From: Lentibacillus lipolyticus
Lineage (GTDB): Bacteria > Bacillota > Bacilli > Bacillales > Amphibacillaceae
Direction: 5' to 3'
Length of the DNA stretch: 64,000 nucleotides
NCBI GenBank assembly: GCA_004145795.1
Contig: SEIO01000009.1
Span: 19,178 to 83,177 of the forward strand
The position numbers and the translations under genes are program-made. How positions within the stretch are numbered: the stretch's first letter is position 1; every line of letters starts with the position of its first letter. The notes beneath the pieces were generated by a model. The model saw only the letters and a list, made by a program, of their open reading frames with translations. It searched no databases and was not told where the DNA came from. Shown here one piece after another: positions 28,345-38,178 of this stretch.

Positions 28345-29370
28345 TTATCCCTCCTTATTCTGTTTACCGCCCCACATTGGGTACAAGAGTAAACGGCTGA
28401 GAACATATAAATTCAAAATGCCGTAGACCGGATAAATATAGCTAATTAGAGTAGAAAAGCCAACCGTGGTCAGCGGAATCATGACAGCAATCATCCCCGC
28501 CGCCAGCATCCAGATAGGTACATTCCACATACTCTGCAACCTGGTGGCGATCCCAAGAATGCCGGCTGCAGCTGTTGTGAATATCGCAAACCATAATAGT
28601 GCCGACATAAAGATAAGTATTTCGAATGGATAATGCTTTAAGATAGCAAACAGCGGAATTTCATATAATAAAAGTTCGTCGGATATCTGAATCAGGCTAC
28701 TATTATAAATGAATGAAATCGTCCCTAGCAGCAAACCGCTGCCGATTGAAGCAATATAGATTTCACGCTTGGACTTGACTTTATTGCCAATTGCCCCTAG
28801 CACCGCTATTAATGGCAGAATATTCAGCGCTGTAAATGGAAAAGCAGCCGTCCAATTGCGCTGTTCATGCCAATGAGAGAACACATCAAGCTCCTGATCA
28901 ATAATAAATAATAGAAGGATATACACGAGCCCCCCAAGCAGCAGTGGCAGTACAATCTGATTCATTGCCAGAAGCCCATTAATATCCTTTAAAAACAAAG
29001 CAATCAGGCCTATAGTAATGACCACCACGCCCCACCAGTAAGAAAATCGGAATGCTTGTCCGGTTGCACCACTTCCGGCAATCATAACAACCGTTGTGGT
29101 AAACAAATATAAAAAGATCATAATATCATACACTTTTGTCAACTTTGGTCCAACGATATCCCGGAGTACCGGCAAATAATCAGTTGACTGTCTCCGGTAA
29201 CTTACATCCATGATGACGTAGCAGCTTGCAGTGAAAAATATCGTAAACAATGCGATAGCAATACCGCTTTCATGGCCAAAAAACTGCCACAGTTCCCGGC
29301 CGGATGCATAACCAGCCCCGATCGTCGTTCCAATAATTAAAAACATCCATCTAAATCCTGCTCCCAACAT
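28345..29370 (-). CDS. YkvI-like multi-pass membrane transporter
   Basis: 341 aa with about ten helices. The N-terminal GTTIGAGYASGRELWQFFG motif is typical of the YkvI group, which looks like an APC/LeuT-type amino-acid permease. No substrate is known. AATGGAGGCAAAGCG precedes the ATG. First gene of a three-gene operon with mscS and yyzM. Confidence 0.78.
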   Translation of the reverse strand: MLGAGFRWMFLIIGTTIGAGYASGRELWQFFGHESGIAIALFTIFFTASCYVIMDVSYRRQSTDYLPVLRDIVGPKLTKVYDIMIFLYLFTTTVVMIAGSGATGQAFRFSYWWGVVVITIGLIALFLKDINGLLAMNQIVLPLLLGGLVYILLLFIIDQELDVFSHWHEQRNWTAAFPFTALNILPLIAVLGAIGNKVKSKREIYIASIGSGLLLGTISFIYNSSLIQISDELLLYEIPLFAILKHYPFEILIFMSALLWFAIFTTAAAGILGIATRLQSMWNVPIWMLAAGMIAVMIPLTTVGFSTLISYIYPVYGILNLYVLSRLLLYPMWGGKQNKEG

Positions 29371-29454
29371 CGCTTTGCCTCCATTATTTAATACAGGTAT
29401 AGTTTTTTAATTTTTTCCGTATACTAATACCAATATGATTGTGGAGGATAAGCT

Positions 29455-30075
29455 ATGAATCTGATTAACCGTTTCATGCCCAGAAATGAAAAATTGCAAT
29501 TAATGTATGATGATCCGGACTTACTAGAGCGCATGACGAAACGTATTTTATCCTGGACCCCCATCACTTCGAGAGATTTTGTCATCATATGCATCGGAAC
29601 AGACCGGTCTACTGGTGATGCATTTGGGCCGTTCACAGGTTCTTACCTAAGTGAAAGAACGCTGAAACATTTCCATCTGTATGGCACACTCGATGACCCT
29701 GTGCATGCTGCCAATATGGAGAATTATTTCCAATATATCCGCATGGAGCACGAAAATCCATTTATCATTGCCATCGACGCATCACTGGGCAAATCAGCGT
29801 CGGTTGGTACGATTACGGCTGACATCGGTTCCTTGAAACCCGGGGCCGCATTAAACAAAAAACTGCCGGAAATTGGCGATATCCATCTGACAGGTGTTGT
29901 CAATATCGGCGGTTTTATGGAATATTCTATTTTACAAAATACGAGACTATCGCTCGTTGTTACTATGGCCAAACGCATGGCACAAGTTCTGTATAAAGTT
30001 GATAAACAGCTTGTACACACACATACCTTGTCGAAACTTGCAGCAGTGACCGATAACAATAAAAAAATGATATAA
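29455..30075 (+). CDS. yyaC: Spore protease YyaC (GPR-related, DUF1256)
   Basis: 206 aa. CIGTDRSTGDAFGPFTGSYL and IAIDASLGKSASVGT are the Asp-rich motifs shared with the germination protease GPR and HycI-like peptidases. Expected to act in the forespore or spore. GGAGGATAAGCT precedes the ATG. It is the only plus-strand gene in this block and lies next to the par region, as in B. subtilis. Confidence 0.9.
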   Translation: MNLINRFMPRNEKLQLMYDDPDLLERMTKRILSWTPITSRDFVIICIGTDRSTGDAFGPFTGSYLSERTLKHFHLYGTLDDPVHAANMENYFQYIRMEHENPFIIAIDASLGKSASVGTITADIGSLKPGAALNKKLPEIGDIHLTGVVNIGGFMEYSILQNTRLSLVVTMAKRMAQVLYKVDKQLVHTHTLSKLAAVTDNNKKMI

Positions 30076-30134
30076 AAAATGAAATGCCACATTTAAGCAC
30101 AGGCAATTGCCTAAGGTGCAGCACTTGGACTATA

Positions 30135-30170
30135 AAAAAGCTCTGCCTTCTGACACCGGCAGAGCTTTTT
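30135..30170. terminator. Bidirectional terminator between yyaC and the DUF554 gene
   Basis: AAAAAGCTCTGCC and GGCAGAGCTTTTT form a 13-bp stem around a 10-base loop, between convergent genes. Confidence 0.92.
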
Positions 30171-30187
30171 ATATGAGTAATGAACGG

Positions 30188-30892
30188 TTAAAAGATTAAA
30201 TAGACTGCGTAGACGATTCCAACCGTTACAATAGATGGAAGCAGATTCCCTACGCGGATTTTCGTTATGTTGAGTAGATTTAGTCCAATGGCGACAATAA
30301 TAAGTCCGCCAACCGAAGTCAATTCCACAACCAATCCGTTTAGGACCTGCTCAGGAACCCACCGGTCAATCTGTGTTGCCAATAATGCAATGGTTCCTTG
30401 ATATAAAATGACTGGTACAACGGAAAAAATAACACCAAACCCAAGTGTTGTCGTCAGTACCAATGCGACAAATCCGTCAATGACCCCTTTTGTAATCAGC
30501 ACCTCATGGTTTCCGCGCAAACCGCCATCCAGGGCCCCAACGACTGACATGGCACCGATGACAAAAACGAGGGAAGCTGTTACAAATCCCTGTGCCACAC
30601 TAATATTCTCATTCGCTGATGAAAACTTATTCCCTATCCATTCACCAAGCCTGTTCAATCCCTCTTCCAGGTGCAGCATTTCACCAATCACTGCACCGGA
30701 AAGCAAGCTTAAAAGCACAACAATAATAGTCTCTGTGGACAGCGCCATTTGCATGCCAATCAGGATGACCGCCAATCCAATTCCATGCATAACAGTTTCT
30801 TTATAATGCTCCGGGATTTTTGAAAAAAACATTCCAATTAAACTGCCAACTATAATACATACCCCATTCACCAATGTCCCAAATAAAGCCAT
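30188..30892 (-). CDS. DUF554 membrane protein (YqgA-like)
   Basis: About 234 aa from ATG 30892. Six or seven hydrophobic helices carry the DUF554 marks ALFGTLVNGVCIIVGSLIG, SGAVIGEMLHLEEGLNRLG and FVIGAMSVVGALDGGLRG. Proposed to be a transporter; no established substrate. It starts 29 bases after the cysteine-desulfurase-like gene and so is in the same operon. Confidence 0.85.
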   Translation of the reverse strand: MALFGTLVNGVCIIVGSLIGMFFSKIPEHYKETVMHGIGLAVILIGMQMALSTETIIVVLLSLLSGAVIGEMLHLEEGLNRLGEWIGNKFSSANENISVAQGFVTASLVFVIGAMSVVGALDGGLRGNHEVLITKGVIDGFVALVLTTTLGFGVIFSVVPVILYQGTIALLATQIDRWVPEQVLNGLVVELTSVGGLIIVAIGLNLLNITKIRVGNLLPSIVTVGIVYAVYLIF

Positions 30893-30921
30893 ACATCCAT
30901 CCCTATCTATTTCCAAATTTG

Positions 30922-32076
30922 TTATAGCATTTGATATGATTCCGAAATCTCCTGTATTGCTTCAATAAAGCGATTTATTTCTTCTTCCGTATTATACTTG
31001 CTCAAACTAACTCGAACTACACCCTGTTCAGTTGTATGAAGGCACTCGTGTGCTAGTGGACTGCAATGAAGACCAGCACGAACAGCAATTTCATAGTGAG
31101 TGTCCAGCACCATCGCAATTTCCTGCGACGGTATATCCAGCACATTAAAAGCAACAATTGGCAACTGATATTCTTCTTTATCCGGACCATAGCAAGTGAC
31201 ACCATTTATTGTTTGCAGGCCTTCCAGTAATGACTGAACCAAAATTGTTTCACGTGAAACATTTCCATCTTGCCCTGATTCGTATACACTTAGAGCTGCA
31301 TTCAATCCAGCAATTCCTGGTGTGTTTAATGTACCGCTCTCAAATTTTTCTGGCCACTGTTCAGGATTTTCAGGATCCTCAGAAAAGCTCCCAGTCCCTC
31401 CATGCTGAACAGGCTCCATTTCGATAGCGCCTTCTACTAGCAACATTCCTGTTCCCTGTGGTCCCAACAGTCCTTTATGGCCGGGAAAAGCGAGCATATT
31501 AATACCCATTTTCTGCATATTTAGCGGTAAATGACCTGCCGTCTGGGAAGCATCCACTAGTACCGGAATAGCATGTTCACCGACAATTGCCGCTGCATTT
31601 TCCACTGGCAGAACTGACCCGGTTACATTTGAAGCATGTGTCATGGCCAGCAGCCGTGTTTCCGGACGGATTGACTGACGAATTTGTTGTTCAAATGCAG
31701 ATGTTCTCCCATTCCAGTGTATATAGGTAACCTCAACCCCATATTTACGTTTCAAATGTTCCAAAGGCCGACGTATGGAATTATGCTCCAACGTCGTTGC
31801 GATAACATGATCACCCGCTGCCCAAGTAAATCCTTTAATTGCCTGATTCAAAGCCGCAGTTGCATTCGAGAAAAATAAAGCCTTTTTTGGATCACTGCAT
31901 CCAAACAACCGTGCTGCTTTCTCTCTTGTACCTGATATTATTTGTGCTGCCTCTCTCGCAAGCTGATGACTTCCCCTGCCAGGATTAGCACCAACGTCAT
32001 TAAGTGCGTGGACCATTGCCTTCCCTACTTCGGGCGGCTTAGGATAAGATGATGCAGCCTGATCAAAATAGATCAC
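30922..32076 (-). CDS. Class V aminotransferase, cysteine desulfurase-like
   Basis: 384 aa, PLP enzyme. The PLP lysine is in FPGHKGLLGPQGTG (near residue 197), the pocket includes FSNATAALNQ, and the candidate catalytic Cys is in RAGLHCSPLAHE near residue 350. It may mobilise sulfur from cysteine, but no scaffold (SufU/IscU) gene is adjacent. The start is GTG 32076 with GGGGTGTTGG upstream. It carries a perfect parS site inside the gene. Confidence 0.88.
   Translation of the reverse strand: MIYFDQAASSYPKPPEVGKAMVHALNDVGANPGRGSHQLAREAAQIISGTREKAARLFGCSDPKKALFFSNATAALNQAIKGFTWAAGDHVIATTLEHNSIRRPLEHLKRKYGVEVTYIHWNGRTSAFEQQIRQSIRPETRLLAMTHASNVTGSVLPVENAAAIVGEHAIPVLVDASQTAGHLPLNMQKMGINMLAFPGHKGLLGPQGTGMLLVEGAIEMEPVQHGGTGSFSEDPENPEQWPEKFESGTLNTPGIAGLNAALSVYESGQDGNVSRETILVQSLLEGLQTINGVTCYGPDKEEYQLPIVAFNVLDIPSQEIAMVLDTHYEIAVRAGLHCSPLAHECLHTTEQGVVRVSLSKYNTEEEINRFIEAIQEISESYQML
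31246..31261. promoter_or_regulatory. parS centromere site, perfect consensus
   Basis: TGTTTCACGTGAAACA, a perfect 16-bp palindrome matching the bacterial parS consensus bound by ParB/Spo0J. Inside the cysteine-desulfurase-like gene. Confidence 0.95.
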
Positions 32077-32212
32077 GATTCCAACACCCCAATCATTTAT
32101 TCAAACATAGCATTATAAATACTTTGACAGAAAAAAGTCGGCATGCATTTTACCTTATAGCTGTGCCGAACTTATTTATCATATTTCAACCATCATTGAT
32201 TTTCTGACGTGG

Positions 32213-32246
32213 TAAAAGAAGACTGACCTTCCCTTGCAGTCAGCCT
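32213..32246 (-). terminator. Candidate terminator of parA-parB
   Basis: On the minus strand GGCTGAC and GTCAGTC pair and are followed by TTCTTTT. It lies in the 296-base spacer after parB, which otherwise shows nothing recognisable. Confidence 0.6.
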
Positions 32247-32372
32247 CTCCTATCTTTCCTTTCACGGACTCTTTTGTCATCAGCAGCAATTTTTACAGGG
32301 CCTTTTTCGCATACTTCGCTTTCTTCCGTTAGAGTTAATAGGAACTTCCACGCAAATTAAGGAAAACAGCAT

Positions 32373-33215
32373 TTAGTTCTCAAACGTTTCTAGTATTCGT
32401 TCCAAGTCTTCGTTTGAGTAAAATTCAATCTCTATTTTTCCTTTGCGCTTTCCTTTATTGATGGAGACTGCTGTTCCGAGTCTGTCTCGCAGCAAAGATT
32501 CCTGCTTTTCTAGAAAAATATCCTTTTTTGGTTTTGATTGTTTCTTCTTCGATGGTTGTTCATTTAGCTGGCTGATAAGTTTTTCGGCCTGCCGTACATT
32601 CAATTTTTCATTCCGAATTTTATTGGCGATTGGCATTATTTTTTCCTTATCTTTCACACCTAAAAGAGCCCGGCCATGTCCCATGGATAGCTCACCATTA
32701 TTGATATACGCAATCACTTGTTCAGGAAGAGATAAAAGTCTGACAATATTGGCGATATGTGACCTGCTCTTCCCAAGTCGTCTCGACATTTCATCTTGGG
32801 TAACACCAAGTTCATTCATCAGATTGTGATAGGCGTGTGCCTCTTCGATTGGAGTTAAATCCTCACGTTGCAAGTTCTCCAAAAGGGCTACTTCCATCAT
32901 CTTTTCATCTGATAAATCTTTTACCACCGAAGGCAAGGTTTCTAGACCAGCCTCTTTTGCTGCACGAAAACGGCGTTCACCAACCACGATTTCATAACCT
33001 TTAATACTTTTGCGCAAAATAAGCGGTTGCACGATGCCATATTCCTTAATGGAATCTTTTAACTCTTCAATTGCATCAGCGTGAAACGTTTTCCTGGGCT
33101 GATAGGGATTCGGACGGCATTCATTGACTGGTACTTCCTGAATAACATCATCATCTTTTTCTTCCACATCTTGGGGAAATAATGCGTTAATACCCTTACC
33201 TAACCCTCTCGCCAT
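32373..33215 (-). CDS. parB: Chromosome-partitioning protein ParB (Spo0J)
   Basis: 280 aa. The N-terminal CTP-binding region has GERRFRAAK and ENLQREDLTPIEEA. The helix-turn-helix is around TQDEMSRRLGKSRSHIANIVRLL, with a C-terminal dimer domain. It loads at parS, slides as a clamp and recruits SMC. It overlaps parA by 20 bases. Confidence 0.97.
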   Translation of the reverse strand: MARGLGKGINALFPQDVEEKDDDVIQEVPVNECRPNPYQPRKTFHADAIEELKDSIKEYGIVQPLILRKSIKGYEIVVGERRFRAAKEAGLETLPSVVKDLSDEKMMEVALLENLQREDLTPIEEAHAYHNLMNELGVTQDEMSRRLGKSRSHIANIVRLLSLPEQVIAYINNGELSMGHGRALLGVKDKEKIMPIANKIRNEKLNVRQAEKLISQLNEQPSKKKQSKPKKDIFLEKQESLLRDRLGTAVSINKGKRKGKIEIEFYSNEDLERILETFEN

Positions 33216-33969
33216 TGCTTATCACTTCCTTCGCTAATTCAAGATATACCTCGGCACCTTTGGATTTCGGGTCATATGTTATAATCGGTTCGCCATGACT
33301 TGGAGCCTCTCCCAGCCGAATATTCCTCGGTATAACAGACTGATACACCTTATCCTGGAAATACTTTTTCACTTCCTCGATCACTTGAATGCCAAGGTTT
33401 GTCCTAGCATCTAGCATTGTCAGCAGAACACCCTCAATCATCAGTGATTTATTCAAATGTTTTTGTACGAGCCGTATCGTATTTAAGAGTTGGCTGAGCC
33501 CTTCTAGTGCATAATATTCACACTGAACAGGAATCAGTACGGTGTCTGCGGATGTAAGTGCATTAATGGTAAGCAGTCCTAAGGAAGGTGGGCAATCAAT
33601 AATGATATAATCATATTTTTCCTTAAGACTTTCCAGTGATTTTTTTAAGCGTATTTCACGTGAAATAGTCGGCACCAGCTCAATTTCCGCTCCCGAAAGC
33701 TGAATAGTGGCAGGGATGATGTCCAAATTCTGAACTTGAGTGGGTACACAGACCTTTTCCGCGGGTAAATCTTCCACCAGGACGTTGTAAATACACTGAT
33801 CCATATCGGCCTTGTTGATTCCAACACCACTGGTAGCATTTCCTTGTGGATCTGTATCTACGACTAGTACCTTGTTATCCATACTGGCCAAGCCAGCACT
33901 CAAATTAACTGCTGATGTTGTTTTTCCTACGCCACCCTTTTGATTGGCAATGGCTATAATCTTTCCCAT
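33196..33969 (-). CDS. parA: Chromosome-partitioning ATPase ParA (Soj)
   Basis: 257 aa, deviant Walker A QKGGVGKTTSAV at residues 9-20 with the signature first Lys, and DTDPQGNAT. It forms an ATP-dependent DNA-bound dimer that works with ParB in segregation, and in Bacillus also controls DnaA. GTAGGTGACAGC precedes the ATG. A degenerate parS lies within the gene. Confidence 0.97.
   Translation of the reverse strand: MGKIIAIANQKGGVGKTTSAVNLSAGLASMDNKVLVVDTDPQGNATSGVGINKADMDQCIYNVLVEDLPAEKVCVPTQVQNLDIIPATIQLSGAEIELVPTISREIRLKKSLESLKEKYDYIIIDCPPSLGLLTINALTSADTVLIPVQCEYYALEGLSQLLNTIRLVQKHLNKSLMIEGVLLTMLDARTNLGIQVIEEVKKYFQDKVYQSVIPRNIRLGEAPSHGEPIITYDPKSKGAEVYLELAKEVISNGERVR
33652..33667. promoter_or_regulatory. 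Degenerate parS-like palindrome inside parA
   Basis: TATTTCACGTGAAATA keeps the TTTCACGTGAAA core but changes the outer G and C symmetrically, so it is still a perfect 16-bp palindrome. Binding strength for ParB is uncertain. Confidence 0.5.
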
Positions 33970-34221
33970 GCTGTCACCTACCTAAACTCTATACTTATTA
34001 TTCTATCACTTTTTTTAAAAAATAGGCTATGAATATGAACGATTATAAGCAAAATAATCTAGTGTAATAGCTTTTATGGTGAGTCGAACAATTTGTATTA
34101 TCGATTTATTTCATAAAAGTGTTTGTAAAAGGTACTTATGCTACCGGCTCCATTTCTGACTTTCATATTACTCTATGGATGCATTTTTGACCGACGCGTT
34201 GTTTAACAGTCCTTTAAAATT
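33970..34221. other. Spacer between parA and the noc terminator
   Basis: AT-rich and without a credible gene, RNA or repeat. It should contain the parA promoter, but I could not identify one with confidence. Confidence 0.5.
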
Positions 34222-34262
34222 TAAAAACCACTCATCTTCTGTTCCCAAAGATGAATGGTATT
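34222..34262 (-). terminator. Terminator of noc
   Basis: ACCACTCATCTT and AAGATGAATGGT pair with one mismatch around a 9-base loop; on the minus strand it runs into TTTT. Confidence 0.8.
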
Positions 34263-34291
34263 TTTATCAGATGCTATAAAAATAAATTAGT

Positions 34292-35152
34292 TCAGTTCTT
34301 TTTTGGTATTTTAATCGTTATTTGATAAAAATCATCCAGATCTTCTTCATCTGTTTCCACATCAATCCCTGTGTCTGAAACCATGTTGAGGGATTGGCGA
34401 ATGGTGTTCATAGCAATTCGAATGTCTTTGTTGACGCCTTTACGTTTTGGTTGTTTTTTCGCAGGCTTTTCTTTTGGCTGATCCAGCTTCGCAATATGTT
34501 CTTCTGCCTGTTTGACATTCAATTCTTTAGCAAGAATGGTTTCCAGTGCTTTCACCTGTTTCTCTGGATCATTGATTTTTATCAATGCCCTCGCATGCCG
34601 TTCCGTTATCTGTTTATCAAGAAGCGCAGTCTGCACCTCTTCCGGAAGTTTAAGCAGACGCAATTTATTAGCAATAGTAGATTGATTTTTACCAAGCCGC
34701 TGTGCCAGTGCCTCTTGTGTCAATGAATGTAAATCAAGCAGCCTGGCATAGGCGCTGGCTTCTTCAATTACCGTCAGTTCTTCCCGCTGCAAATTCTCTA
34801 TCAAAGCAACAGAGGCAATTTCTGTATCCGTCATACTGCGGATAATGGCAGGCACCTGTTCCCACTCAAGAAGTTTCGCTGCTCGCCACCTGCGCTCACC
34901 AGCAATTAATTCATAGCTATTTCCTTCATTTACATCGCGCACAACAATTGGCTGAATCATCCCGTGTGTATGTATCGTCTGGGCAAGTTCCTCAATTTTT
35001 TCTTCATTAAATATAGCTCTCGGCTGAAATCTGTTCGGCTCAATCTTTTCAACAGGAAGTTCGGTTACCTCATCGGGATGGTAAGTTTCTTCTTCTGGCG
35101 CTGATTGATTTTTGTCACCCATGCCAAATATTCGGTTCAATGGACTTACCAT
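34292..35152 (-). CDS. noc: Nucleoid occlusion protein Noc
   Basis: 286 aa ParB paralogue. The N-terminus [12 protein letters not shown] resembles the amphipathic membrane-targeting helix of Noc, which distinguishes it from ParB. The CTP motif GERRWRAAK, helix-turn-helix near [20 protein letters not shown] and a C-terminal dimer domain follow. It blocks FtsZ assembly over the nucleoid. The ATG at 35152 has AAGGTGGTGA 7 bases before it. Confidence 0.93.
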   Translation of the reverse strand: MVSPLNRIFGMGDKNQSAPEEETYHPDEVTELPVEKIEPNRFQPRAIFNEEKIEELAQTIHTHGMIQPIVVRDVNEGNSYELIAGERRWRAAKLLEWEQVPAIIRSMTDTEIASVALIENLQREELTVIEEASAYARLLDLHSLTQEALAQRLGKNQSTIANKLRLLKLPEEVQTALLDKQITERHARALIKINDPEKQVKALETILAKELNVKQAEEHIAKLDQPKEKPAKKQPKRKGVNKDIRIAMNTIRQSLNMVSDTGIDVETDEEDLDDFYQITIKIPKKN

Positions 35153-35262
35153 TACCAAATCACCACCTTTTTTAAAACATACTCAACAATAACAAACCTG
35201 CTGCCTTGGACATTAATACGTGATAAAAGAAGCGTATCAGGTGAAGATAGTTTTTATAAAAA

Positions 35263-35278
35263 TGTTCCACGTGAAACA
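35263..35278. promoter_or_regulatory. parS centromere site upstream of noc
   Basis: TGTTCCACGTGAAACA matches the parS consensus (TGTTNCACGTGAAACA). It lies in the 304-base noc-rsmG spacer, about 110 bases before the noc start, which otherwise shows no gene. Confidence 0.93.
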
Positions 35279-35456
35279 TTGTCTATCTTTCTATGTCAGT
35301 TTAAAAATTAAGTGCACTATTATAGAACACTCATCCTATGTAAATATTTATAAATTCTATGGAAGTTAGTATTATTTCTACTGTTATTCTATCACATCTA
35401 ACGGTAAAAAAGTATGAAATAACGATATAATATTTTCGACCATTACAAATTTTTCA

Positions 35457-36173
35457 TTATGTAATTGGTTTTTTAGCTGGGGTGCCCGGTTTTCTTGGAT
35501 ACTTTTTCGGTGTGTCATGTACTTTATGGATACATATGATGGACCGTTTACTTTCTTCCTCAGGTAATTGAAATGAATGAATTGTTTCCAGTTTCCCACC
35601 CAGCACCTTCAATGCATGTGCCGCTTCTGCAGTTTCTTCTTCACCTGTAGCACCTTTCATTGCAATGAATTTACCATTTTTCTTGGTCAGTGGTAAACAT
35701 AATTCACTTAACACAGACATTTTAGCCACTGCTCGAGCGATAACCGTATCAAACGATCCCCTTAATGCACGGTGGCTACCAAAATTTTCAGCACGGTCAT
35801 GATAAAAAGCAACCCCGGTTAAATTTAGGTTTGCAGCCAGCTGTTCCAGGAAATGAATGCGTTTTTTCAATGAATCCACAATGGTGATGTTCAAATCAGG
35901 AAAGCAAATTTTGAGAGGGATGCTAGGGAAACCTGCCCCAGCACCCACATCACAAATATGATTGTCTCCAGTGAAATCATGGTAAAAAGCAGCAGATACA
36001 GAATCATAAAAGTGCTTTAAATAGACGTCTTCTTTAGCGGTTAAGGTGGTTAAATTTATTTTTTCATTCCATTCCACTAACGTTTGGAAATACGTATCAA
36101 ATTGATTAATCTGCTTCTGAGTCAGTTCGATTCCTTCGGTACGCAGTCTGTCTATAAATTGCTCAGGTGACAT
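35457..36173 (-). CDS. rsmG: 16S rRNA (guanine-N7) methyltransferase RsmG (GidB)
   Basis: 238 aa from ATG 36173 with AAAGGAGC upstream. SAM motif I is [16 protein letters not shown], with an RAVAKM region typical of RsmG. It methylates G527 of 16S rRNA (E. coli numbering); loss gives low-level streptomycin resistance. Downstream of mnmG. Confidence 0.96.
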   Translation of the reverse strand: MSPEQFIDRLRTEGIELTQKQINQFDTYFQTLVEWNEKINLTTLTAKEDVYLKHFYDSVSAAFYHDFTGDNHICDVGAGAGFPSIPLKICFPDLNITIVDSLKKRIHFLEQLAANLNLTGVAFYHDRAENFGSHRALRGSFDTVIARAVAKMSVLSELCLPLTKKNGKFIAMKGATGEEETAEAAHALKVLGGKLETIHSFQLPEEESKRSIICIHKVHDTPKKYPRKPGTPAKKPIT

Positions 36174-36234
36174 CAGCAAAGCTCCTTTACCATGGTTTTC
36201 AAAGGGTCATCTTGCATATGAACTATCCTTTTTA

Positions 36235-38124
36235 CTAGTTGGCAACACGGGCAATTTTTCCTTGTTCAATATAAACTAACAAGATGGATATATCTGACGG
36301 GTTCACACCAGAAATTCGGGAGGCTTGACCAACCGAAAGCGGCCGTACTGTTTTTAGTTTTTCCTTTGCCTCGAAAGCAATACCGTCAATATCATCATAA
36401 TCAATGTTATCCGGTATTTTTTTATTTTCCATTTTCAGCATCTTATCTACTTGTTCGTTCGCTTTCTTAATATAACCTTCATATTTGATTTGAATTTCAA
36501 CCTGTTCCCTGACAATCTGTGGCAATTCTTCATTTGGTTCAATGAGTTGTTCTACCATATCATACGTTACTTCAGGGCGTTTCAGCATATCATATGCCTT
36601 GACTGCTTCTTTTAGCGGGGAACCATTTGCTTCCTTCAGCAACGTCTGCACAGGTTCTTCTGGCTTAATCACAATTTTACTGAGGCGCTTTTTCTCTGCT
36701 TCAACGAGCCGTTTCTTTTCCGTGAATTGTTCATAGCGTTCCTCACTGATCAGTCCATAGGAATAACCAATCTCTGTCAAACGCATATCCGCATTATCAT
36801 GACGTAGCAGCAAGCGATATTCAGCGCGTGATGTCAGGAGACGGTATGGTTCATTTGTTCCTTTAGTAACCAGATCGTCAATCAAAACACCAATATAGGC
36901 CTGTGAACGGTCAAGAATCAATGGCTCTTTGCCAAGAACTTTAGCAGCAGCATTAATACCAGCCATAATTCCTTGTGCAGCTGCTTCCTCATAACCGGAT
37001 GTACCATTAATTTGTCCAGCCGTGAACAGACCTGAAACAGTTTTAAGCTCCAAGGTTGGCCATAGCTGTGTCGGAATAACTGCATCATATTCAATGGCAT
37101 AACCAGCCCGCATAATTTCTGCATTTTCCAGTCCTGGCACAGTTTTAATCATATCATGCTGGATATATTCCGGCAGTGATGTTGATAGTCCTTGTACGTA
37201 TACTTCTTCTGTATCTCTTCCTTCTGGCTCAAGAAAGATTTGATGGCGAGGCTTGTCATTAAATCTTACTATCTTATCCTCAATGGACGGACAGTAACGT
37301 GGGCCTGTTCCGCGTTTCATGCCCGAATACATTGCCGAGAGGGATAGGTTATCGTTAATAATTTGGTGTGTGAATTCATTGGTATACGTAAGCCAGCATG
37401 GGATCTGATCGGTAATATACTCCGTTGTTTCATAGGAAAAACTTTGCTGCTTCTCTTCTCCAGGCTGTTCCTCTGTTTTGGAATAGTCAATAGAATTGCT
37501 GTTCACCCTTGGTGGGGTTCCTGTTTTGAACCGAGTCATGTTCAGGCCAATTTCCTCCAGATTTTCTGATAACTTGATGGAAGCACGCTGGTTGTTAGGA
37601 CCACTTTCATATTCCAAGTCACCCATCAATACCTTTCCGCGCATGAAGGTTCCCGTTGTCATGATGACCGAGTCTGCATAGTACGCAGCTTTCGTCTCCG
37701 TAATGACCCCTTTACATACACCATCTTCCATAATCAGTTCATTAACCATGCCTTGCCGTAATGTCAAATTCTCTTGGCTTTCTAGGACATGTTTCATTTC
37801 CTTTATATACAATGGTTTATCTGCTTGTGCACGCAATGCCTGCACAGCAGGACCTTTTCGTGTATTCAGCATCCGCATTTGGATGTGCGTTTTATCAATT
37901 ACTTTAGCCATAACGCCGCCAAGTGCATCCACTTCACGGACAACGATGCCTTTGGCAGGGCCTCCAAGAGACGGGTTGCACGGCATAAAAGCGATCATAT
38001 CCAGGTTCAGTGTCAACATCAGCGTTTTGGCACCCATTTTCGCCGCAGCCACACTTGCTTCTGCACCTGCATGACCTCCACCGACAACGATAACGTCATA
38101 ATGTCCTGCATCATATACCATCAT
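36235..38124 (-). CDS. mnmG: tRNA uridine-34 carboxymethylaminomethyl-modifying enzyme MnmG (GidA)
   Basis: About 629 aa. The FAD-binding [12 protein letters not shown] is near residue 15; the [11 protein letters not shown] signature is near 50. It forms a complex with MnmE to make cmnm5U34 on tRNAs. ATG 38124 or 38121 is the start, with AAAGGG upstream. Operon mnmE-mnmG-rsmG. Confidence 0.97.
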   Translation of the reverse strand: MMVYDAGHYDVIVVGGGHAGAEASVAAAKMGAKTLMLTLNLDMIAFMPCNPSLGGPAKGIVVREVDALGGVMAKVIDKTHIQMRMLNTRKGPAVQALRAQADKPLYIKEMKHVLESQENLTLRQGMVNELIMEDGVCKGVITETKAAYYADSVIMTTGTFMRGKVLMGDLEYESGPNNQRASIKLSENLEEIGLNMTRFKTGTPPRVNSNSIDYSKTEEQPGEEKQQSFSYETTEYITDQIPCWLTYTNEFTHQIINDNLSLSAMYSGMKRGTGPRYCPSIEDKIVRFNDKPRHQIFLEPEGRDTEEVYVQGLSTSLPEYIQHDMIKTVPGLENAEIMRAGYAIEYDAVIPTQLWPTLELKTVSGLFTAGQINGTSGYEEAAAQGIMAGINAAAKVLGKEPLILDRSQAYIGVLIDDLVTKGTNEPYRLLTSRAEYRLLLRHDNADMRLTEIGYSYGLISEERYEQFTEKKRLVEAEKKRLSKIVIKPEEPVQTLLKEANGSPLKEAVKAYDMLKRPEVTYDMVEQLIEPNEELPQIVREQVEIQIKYEGYIKKANEQVDKMLKMENKKIPDNIDYDDIDGIAFEAKEKLKTVRPLSVGQASRISGVNPSDISILLVYIEQGKIARVAN

Positions 38125-38178
38125 TTTCACCCTTTCTTCTATTATTATTTATCATTCCATACGTGACCTATTGTCAGA

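Noticed and set aside
32077-32372. Possible small gene in the parB-cysteine desulfurase spacer
   Set aside because: No frame with a start, ribosome binding site and recognisable product; only a candidate terminator is visible.
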